Shown here: positions 56,442 to 64,000 of the stretch, in pieces
Position numbering within the stretch: the stretch's first letter is position 1
Layout of the letters: every line of letters begins with the position of its first letter
Assembly: GCA_024640945.1 (NCBI GenBank)
Contig: JAHEEA010000001.1
Span: forward strand, 62,001-126,000
DNA: 64,000 bases
DNA from: Candidatus Methylopumilus sp.
Lineage (GTDB): Bacteria; Pseudomonadota; Gammaproteobacteria; Burkholderiales; Methylophilaceae
Direction of reading: 5' to 3'
Notes under the pieces: model-generated
What the model was told of the DNA's origin: nothing
Seen by the model: the letters and a program-made list of their open reading frames with translations, nothing else
Databases searched by the model: none
Program-made: the position numbers and the translations under genes

Positions 56442-57280
56442 TTAAAGCGTTTGTTCAATAAAGCCGTGTTTTTTAGCAACTCGATCTAAATCCACTAAGG
56501 CTTCTAACAACTCTTTCATTCTTGGCAACGGCCAAGCGTTTGGACCATCAGATAAAGCTTTTGCTGGATCAGGATGTGTTTCCATAAACAAGCCAGCAAT
56601 ACCACTTGCTACTGCCGCACGAGCTAAAACAGGCACGTGTTCACGTTGTCCGCCGCTCTTATCACCCTGACCACCAGGTTGCTGCACAGAATGCGTGGCA
56701 TCAAAAACGACCGGGCAATTTGTTTCACGCATAATAGCTAAGCCGCGCATATCTGAAATTAGTGTGTTATATCCAAAAGATGTACCACGATCACAAACCA
56801 TGATCGTATCTGCACCACCATTCGCCTCTTTAGCTTTTTGCACCACTTGCTTCATATCACCTGGCGCCAAGAATTGACCTTTTTTGATATTCACAGGCTT
56901 ACCGCAAGTTGCGACTGCCGTAATAAAATCAGTTTGGCGACATAAAAATGCAGGTGTTTGTAATACATCAACAACCGCAGCAACATCTTTAACTTGTTCT
57001 TCAGTATGCACATCAGTCAAGATTGGCACACCGATTTGACGACGTACTTCATCCAAAATACGCAAACCTTCTTCCATACCAAAACCACGGAAAGTTTTAT
57101 TAGAACTACGATTTGCTTTATCGTAAGAAGATTTATAAATAAATGGAATGCCAACGCTTGCACAAATCTCTTTAAGCTGCCCAGCAGTATCAATCGCCAT
57201 TTGCTCAGACTCAATGACACAAGGACCAGCGATTAGAAAAATTGGATGTTCAATACCAACATCAAATCCACATAACTTCA

Positions 57281-57281
<1 letters not shown>
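56442..57281 (-). CDS. kdsA: 3-deoxy-8-phosphooctulonate synthase
   Basis: [30 protein letters not shown]. Confidence 0.97.
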
Positions 57282-58924
<1,643 letters not shown>

Positions 58925-59053
58925 CTAGATATTGCAGACAAGAGCTAACTTGATCGTTATTTTACTGGAAACCGTGTGTTGTCACAAACCATGTTTTTAG
59001 CTTTTTTATTCCAGAATTGATCTGGAAATATGGCAAATGCAACTCGAATAGGC

Positions 59054-59106
59054 AAAAAAAATGGCGAGATCTAATCTCGCCATAAAGTTGGTATCGTTAG
59101 ATACCA
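59054..59106 (-). terminator. Tandem hairpins ending in a strong intrinsic terminator (minus strand), 3' end of GIY-YIG mRNA or of a candidate sRNA
   Basis: Minus strand: TGGTATC-taac-GATACCA, then TGGCGAGAT-tag-ATCTCGCCA followed by T8. Confidence 0.8.
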
Positions 59107-59201
59107 TTTGGAGGTAATACAAGGAGATAACTCATTCATGCAAATAAGCTAATGATTCACATTTAACCATGAGTGTGTAACCGGAATATTTCACATTGTT
59201 A

Positions 59202-59453
59202 TTAGTTTGTATCAGATTCAAAAAAAGAAAGCTTTTGTTCTCGCTTACGTTTTTTCAATTGCACTTCAGCACTACTCGCTGAAGATCGGTCAGGATAGCC
59301 TTTAGAGGCCAGGATTCGAATAGGAGGGTTTGCACGTGTATATCTTGCACCCTTGCCTGATAAATGGGCTGCAAATCGAGATTCTAAATTATTAGTGATG
59401 CCCGCGTAATAAGCTCCGTTACGACATTCCAATAAATAAAGAAACCAAGGCAT
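59202..59453 (-). CDS. GIY-YIG superfamily nuclease (YhbQ-like)
   Basis: [40 protein letters not shown]. Confidence 0.92.
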   Translation of the reverse strand: MPWFLYLLECRNGAYYAGITNNLESRFAAHLSGKGARYTRANPPIRILASKGYPDRSSASSAEVQLKKRKREQKLSFFESDTN

Positions 59454-59481
59454 TAAAGTCGATCACAAAAGGAAAAGTACA

Positions 59482-59516
59482 AATTAAAACGGCTCGTTAA
59501 ACGAGCCGTTTTAATT
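59482..59516. terminator. Bidirectional intrinsic terminator after the csp gene
   Basis: AATTAAAACGGCTCGTT-a-AACGAGCCGTTTTAATT. Confidence 0.88.
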
Positions 59517-59544
59517 AAACGATATTGCTAAACACTAAAAGGAA

Positions 59545-59748
59545 CTAAGCCTTTTGAATGTTTGATGCTTGTTTGCCCTTAGGGCCATCAGTTACATCAA
59601 AGCTAACACGTTCATTTTCTTTCAAGCTCTTGTAGCCGCTATCAACGATAGCTGAGAAATGAGCGAAAAGGTCATCGCCGCCTTCATCTGGAGTGATAAA
59701 GCCGAAGCCTTTAGAGTCATTAAACCATTTAACGGTACCTGTTGCCAT
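59545..59748 (-). CDS. Cold-shock protein (CspA family)
   Basis: [34 protein letters not shown]. Confidence 0.97.
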   Translation of the reverse strand: MATGTVKWFNDSKGFGFITPDEGGDDLFAHFSAIVDSGYKSLKENERVSFDVTDGPKGKQASNIQKA

Positions 59749-59995
59749 TGCATACTTCCTTACTAAAACTAGGGGAGGCGCCCCAAAAGTTTGTACTTCA
59801 CGAACTAAAAGCCAGCTACGCCAACCAAAAAAAGATCAAAGTAAAAACGCCCAAACAACTTTGTACTAGGGTAATTAATTCAAGTCAAGCATTAATTTTC
59901 AAACAATCCCTATTTATTACAAAAAAACAACACTAAAATCAGGCTGCCAGAGGCTTTAAGCCTATTATTAAGATATAAAAATAAGTGAATTTATT

Positions 59996-60613
59996 TTAAG
60001 TATTTCTTTGATCATAATCATTTGCAAATGCATGATTAACGTCAGCATGCCCCTGCTCATCATTTCTAACGGCCTTAATCACATCAACTAATTTCGAATC
60101 GGCTGGCAAGTTCCAATAATCTAAAGCAATTTGGGGTGCAGCTATATTTAATTCAGGGTTGGCTTCAACTTGCTCTAAATAAGCCGTATAGCTAATCACC
60201 GCCTCCTCTTCAAAATATCCGACTAAGCGATGACAAGTTCTTGGGGCAAATACATACATCACAAAATACAAATTCCAAAATACGGCCTGCACAATCAAAA
60301 TTAATAATCGCTCAAAAATATTCGGTTGCGCCACTTTAATAAAAGTCATCAAATGCATGCGCTCGTTTTCAGCCTCATCCAATAGAACTTTAATCCAACC
60401 CCTATCCTCCTGCATTCTGCGCAAACAAGTTAAATGCTGCCACATGCCAGCTACCATACCTGGCACAGCCGCGACAGTTTCCAAGACAACTGCACGATGC
60501 CCATATCTTTTTGCAAAAAAAGTATCCGCAAAAAAACGTAACATTTTAGTAAATGCTTTAGCAAAATAATCGCTCGTATTAACAGGCGTATGGTGAAGAC
60601 TCATAGGATACAA
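59996..60613 (-). CDS. aox: Alternative oxidase (AOX, diiron ubiquinol oxidase)
   Basis: LETVAAVPGMVAGMWQHL, DEAENERMHLM, FEEEAVISYT, NDEQGHADVNH: diiron ligand motifs of AOX. Confidence 0.9.
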   Translation of the reverse strand: MYPMSLHHTPVNTSDYFAKAFTKMLRFFADTFFAKRYGHRAVVLETVAAVPGMVAGMWQHLTCLRRMQEDRGWIKVLLDEAENERMHLMTFIKVAQPNIFERLLILIVQAVFWNLYFVMYVFAPRTCHRLVGYFEEEAVISYTAYLEQVEANPELNIAAPQIALDYWNLPADSKLVDVIKAVRNDEQGHADVNHAFANDYDQRNT

Positions 60614-60622
60614 ACTACCTTT

Positions 60623-61933
60623 CTAAATTTTAGATCTTACAAACTCAATATGTGATCGCAACTCATAAAGATATTGCGAATAACTGATTGGTAATTTAAT
60701 CGACCTAGCTCTCGATTCTATTTGATCTAACTTCTGAAGATAATAGTCACGATCAAGCCTACCCTGCTCCTGATTTAGTTGCGTTTCCAGATAGCGAAGT
60801 TCACCGTAATATCTAAACAATCGCCAACGCATAAAAGTTCGATAAGCCAGAGGAATGATTTTTGAAAGCGGAAGCAATATAGCCAACAAAGGTACAATCA
60901 CAATTAGTGTTCGACTAATAAAAGTGGATGCCCAAAAAGGCAAATACTTATCTAAAAAGGGCGGCCCATTACGATAAAAATTATCAGCTTGAGCACTCAA
61001 TGGAAAATCCGACCCCTGCATCGATGGGAAAGCATCTTTAGCATGTAAGATACCGGGGCCATTATGAATCTGTTTAATAATCTTCATCATTAAATAAACT
61101 AATGCTGGATGCATGCTTTCACTTTTAACCAACATGGTAGTTGGGGCAATCAGATGAATACTCCGAGAAGGAATATTACGCGCAATATCAATAGAACTTT
61201 CAGGAAGAATCAAATGATGCAAATAAGAATTCTGACGTGTAAGCGCCTCTGCGTCATCCAAACTAATTAAATGAACCTGAGGATCTTTCAGCGCACGTTT
61301 CACCAATACAGAATCACTCATATCAACGATGATAGCGGCATCAATACGACCGTCATGCAGCGCATCAACAGCAGCATCGCCAGCAAGTTTAGATAAATGA
61401 GAGTTCTTAGCGTTAACACCACTTGCTCTCAACAACCTCATCGCGAGGACGTTGGATCCATCCCCCTCAGGGCCAACCGCGATGCGCTTACCCTTTAACC
61501 TGGAGAGATGTCCAAGCTGCTCTGAACAACGACATAATATCCAAGCAGGCTCATAATAAAGACTGCCCAAAGACTGCAATGCACCAGCACCTTCAGCGCG
61601 AGCAACGCCATCCTGAACAAAAGCCAAATCAACGCCAGAAGATTCATCTTTCAGTAGTCTAATATTTTCAACATCACCTGCAGACTCTCTAACTTCCAAC
61701 TCAATCCCATGTTGCTTCAATAACGCACCGTATATAGCAGCATATGCACGATTATTAACAGAGGCGCCGCCTGCTGAAATAACGATCTTTTTAGGAGGTG
61801 CAGGATTGATGTAATGAATGGCTAAAAAAACAGCCAGCAAAATAAGTAATGCATAAGGCAATACTTCTTTCAAAAACTCTTTGGCTAACAACCCAGAGAT
61901 TTTTTTAAAGCCTTTGTCGAACTTTTGTTTCAT
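60623..61933 (-). CDS. Membrane-anchored TAXI-family (TRAP-associated) solute-binding protein
   Basis: N-terminal TM; KKIVISAGGASVNNRAYAAIYGALLKQHGIELEVRESAGDVENIRLLKDESSGVDLAFVQDG; C-terminal TM and coiled-coil. Confidence 0.83.
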   Translation of the reverse strand: MKQKFDKGFKKISGLLAKEFLKEVLPYALLILLAVFLAIHYINPAPPKKIVISAGGASVNNRAYAAIYGALLKQHGIELEVRESAGDVENIRLLKDESSGVDLAFVQDGVARAEGAGALQSLGSLYYEPAWILCRCSEQLGHLSRLKGKRIAVGPEGDGSNVLAMRLLRASGVNAKNSHLSKLAGDAAVDALHDGRIDAAIIVDMSDSVLVKRALKDPQVHLISLDDAEALTRQNSYLHHLILPESSIDIARNIPSRSIHLIAPTTMLVKSESMHPALVYLMMKIIKQIHNGPGILHAKDAFPSMQGSDFPLSAQADNFYRNGPPFLDKYLPFWASTFISRTLIVIVPLLAILLPLSKIIPLAYRTFMRWRLFRYYGELRYLETQLNQEQGRLDRDYYLQKLDQIESRARSIKLPISYSQYLYELRSHIEFVRSKI

Positions 61934-62010
61934 TCAGCAAACTTTCTTATTCGCAAATCAGTTAACTCATTATATTGCGATTACGACTTCAATTCGAAAT
62001 TTATGATCAA

Positions 62011-62040
62011 TAAAAAAGGGAGCGTCAGCTCCCTTTTTTA
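62011..62040. terminator. Intrinsic terminator downstream of the DUF2892 gene
   Basis: TAAAAAAGGGAGC-gtca-GCTCCCTTTTTTA. Confidence 0.88.
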
Positions 62041-62062
62041 AATCAAACGTTTTATCAGTAAG

Positions 62063-62275
62063 CTAGCTACAGCCACAGCCACCCTTGCAATCTTTACAGC
62101 AAGTGCTTCGCTTTAACAAAGCATAAGCTGGGCAGACTTTCATCACACCTGTTACAAGTGGAATCAAACCCAACCAACCCCATGCACCGATATTGTGAGT
62201 GATTGCCAATGTCACTAAAACACTACCAATCACAAGTCTAACGTTACGTTCAGAACAACCTATATTACATTTCAT
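62063..62275 (-). CDS. DUF2892 (YgaP TM-like) protein with Cys-rich tail
   Basis: NVRLVIGSVLVTLAITHNIGAWGWLGLIPLVTGVMKVCPAYALL; tail CCKDCKGGCGCS. Confidence 0.85.
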   Translation of the reverse strand: MKCNIGCSERNVRLVIGSVLVTLAITHNIGAWGWLGLIPLVTGVMKVCPAYALLKRSTCCKDCKGGCGCS

Positions 62276-62333
62276 AATTCAACTCCTTAATTAACCCAAA
62301 AGGGTAAAACTCAACTCAAAAGATTAAATTTAT

Positions 62334-62663
62334 TTAAGGTTTGCATTTATAAATAGCAAAAGTACGTTTACCGAACTCAGGCATCTCATCCTTAACGATA
62401 GTATCGCCACCAATATCCAAAGCACTATTGCGAGCGAGCTGTACCAAGTTATCCTCTACAGCATCAACGCTACGGCTAATGAAACCAACTTTCGTCAATA
62501 CACTAACTGTAGCTTTGCCTTTAGATTCACAACTTGCCACCTGATTTGCATCTGCAACAGATACACGTTCAGACCCTTGTTTAACTTCTATCAATTGACT
62601 TGCACATCCAGAAAAAACCATTACAAACGCAGAAAATACCAATACGTTTTTATACAACTTCAT
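62334..62663 (-). CDS. DUF4156-like lipoprotein
   Basis: Lipobox FSGCAS; ...SCESKGKATVSV...NSALDIGGDTIV...FAIYKC. Confidence 0.8.
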   Translation of the reverse strand: MKLYKNVLVFSAFVMVFSGCASQLIEVKQGSERVSVADANQVASCESKGKATVSVLTKVGFISRSVDAVEDNLVQLARNSALDIGGDTIVKDEMPEFGKRTFAIYKCKP

Positions 62664-62726
62664 TGAGATGTCCCGTCAAATAATTAATAGAAAAATTAAA
62701 CAATAAAAATAATTATCAAAATCTAA

Positions 62727-63017
62727 TTATTTTGCTGCTGGTTTTTTTACAGCTGGCTTCTTAGCTGCAACTGGTTTTTTAGCTGCTGGTTTTTTTACAG
62801 CTGGCTTCTTAGCTGCAACTGGTTTTTTAGCTGCTGGTTTTTTAGCTGCTGGTTTTTTAGCTGCTGGTTTTTTTACAGCTGGCTTCTTAGCTGCAACTGG
62901 TTTTTTAGCTGCAACTGGTTTAGCTACAACGGCTGCATTAGCAACAGGTTTTGCAGCTGGTTTCGCTGCAGGCTTACTTGAGAAAATACCAAAAATAAAA
63001 GAAAAAAGTTTTTTCAT
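62727..63017 (-). CDS. Histone H1-like Lys/Ala/Pro-rich repeat protein
   Basis: MKKLFSFIFGIFSSKPAAKPAAKPVANAAVVAKPVAAKKPVAAKKPAVKKPAAKK...; GGAG ribosome-binding site before ATG 63017 (ORF track start 63029 less likely). Confidence 0.8.
   Translation of the reverse strand: MKKLFSFIFGIFSSKPAAKPAAKPVANAAVVAKPVAAKKPVAAKKPAVKKPAAKKPAAKKPAAKKPVAAKKPAVKKPAAKKPVAAKKPAVKKPAAK
62738..62935. repeat. Nested tandem repeats (15-bp unit; ~48-bp higher-order unit) in the H1-like gene
   Basis: gctggtttttttacagctggcttcttagctgcaactggttttttagct recurs three times with 15-bp gctggttttttagct units between. Confidence 0.85.
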
Positions 63018-63241
63018 GTGAATCTCCAAATGATTTTTTTAATTAATTAGAAAGTGTCTTAAATTGTTTTTAGCCACCACCAATTCCGCAACAATAAACT
63101 TTTTTAAAAAATAAAGCTACGTATTAATGTATTAAAGATATAAAAAATATTTAATTTAATGATTTAAATTAAGACTATTTTTTTATTTTAATGATGTGAA
63201 TTTATACCATCCAAATATGAAATCTAATAATTAAATTAGAA

Positions 63242-63694
63242 CTAAGTTTTTTGACGATTTGATGTAATAATTTCTTGCGAGGCTAAAATAATTTCCCTCA
63301 GAAAACAAAGCAGTCCAAGCGTAAGAGAAAGCATAGCCGTAATAAAAGCGATTAGAACAAAGTGAGGCAAGTTCACATGAAACTCAGCACTAATAAAAAC
63401 TGAAGCAATAGATAATGCGACACATAAACCAGCAAAAATAAATAGTCCTACAGACCAGCGCATCCACCTTGTTCTTCTAACGATAATATCCAGCTCAGCT
63501 GAACACTGATAAAACTGCTCATCACCCATCACATTAATTGCCCTTGCTCGATCAATTGAGCGGCCAAGACGATTCACTAATACACCAAGAATTGAACCTA
63601 TGCCTGTAAGCAAAAATACCGGTGCAACAGCGTCACGAATCGCAAGCGAAACATTTTGAACATCGACTGGAGAATGCAACATCGTTAGCACCAA
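63242..63694 (-). CDS. DUF2721 family membrane protein
   Basis: VSLAIRDAVAPVFLLTGIGSILGVLVNRLGRSIDRAR. Confidence 0.88.
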   Translation of the reverse strand: MVLTMLHSPVDVQNVSLAIRDAVAPVFLLTGIGSILGVLVNRLGRSIDRARAINVMGDEQFYQCSAELDIIVRRTRWMRWSVGLFIFAGLCVALSIASVFISAEFHVNLPHFVLIAFITAMLSLTLGLLCFLREIILASQEIITSNRQKT

Positions 63695-64000
63695 TCAGGA
63701 TTAGGTAATTGATGAAATACTTCTTTAAGCCCCTCTGACCAGCCCTTACGAACAACAGCATAATACGCATCATTTTCAGTAATACGCTGAAGACAATTTC
63801 CATGAAAAGTATCTTTACGATAAAGCATTAAATCTATCGGCGCAGCGACTGAAATATTACTGCGTATGGTTGAATCAAAAGAAATTAGCACACACTTCAC
63901 AGCATCCATCATCTCGGTATCATGCTTAATCACACGATCGATAATAGGCTTGCCGTATTTAGTTTCGCCTATCTGAAAATAGGGTGTTTCTTGGCTAGGC
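63685..64000 (-). CDS. Anbu / COG3484 proteasome-type protease (C-terminal part; runs off right edge)
   Basis: Reading from the edge: PSQETPYFQIGETKYGKPIIDRVIKHDTEMMDAVKCVLISFDSTIRSNISVAAPIDLMLYRKDTF...WSEGLKEVFHQLPNPDWC. Confidence 0.88.
   Translation of the reverse strand, partial: PSQETPYFQIGETKYGKPIIDRVIKHDTEMMDAVKCVLISFDSTIRSNISVAAPIDLMLYRKDTFHGNCLQRITENDAYYAVVRKGWSEGLKEVFHQLPNPDWC

Noticed and set aside
62738-62935. Repeats as a possible CRISPR array
   Set aside because: Units are contiguous, in frame and encode KKPAA-type peptides; there are no unique spacers.

Overview
The window is chromosomal DNA from an AT-rich methylotrophic betaproteobacterium. Methylophilaceae / Methylotenera-like is an inference from gene content (mxaRSACKL, zwf/gnd/pgl, sucCD). 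Coding density is high, and most of the window is housekeeping: yciO, rnm, yciB, bolA, PpiC, feoAB, glnB, nadE, sucCD, serB, purL, aat-bpt, tyrA-aroA-cmk-rpsA-ihfB-lapB-pyrF, metG, apbC, pgl/gnd/zwf, dcd, folA-thyA, thrC-hom, fabAB, ygfZ, ftsB-eno-kdsA-pyrG. I found no rRNA, tRNA, CRISPR array or mobile element. The most notable content is: (1) an mxaRSACKL methanol-dehydrogenase accessory operon with no mxaFJGI next to it; (2) a five-gene minus-strand cluster whose products all carry export signals (ankyrin, monoheme cytochrome c, TAT-FccB-like flavoprotein, unknown protein, beta-propeller); (3) a bacterial alternative oxidase directly followed on the minus strand by nothing but preceded by a membrane-anchored TAXI-type binding protein; (4) two decayed genes the ORF track misses: ygfX, with an in-frame TGA plus a homopolymer frameshift, and a comEA-like gene with no canonical start plus a frameshift; (5) a ribosomal protein S1 that appears to lack the sixth S1 domain, with a two-hairpin leader; (6) a candidate small RNA with anti-Shine-Dalgarno-like motifs between pyrG and a GIY-YIG gene; (7) a sucC-sucD-ankyrin-nadE-glnB gene string; and (8) a repeat-rich H1-like Lys/Ala/Pro protein and a partial Anbu-type proteasome-like protease at the right edge. 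All calls come from reading the sequence; no searches were run.
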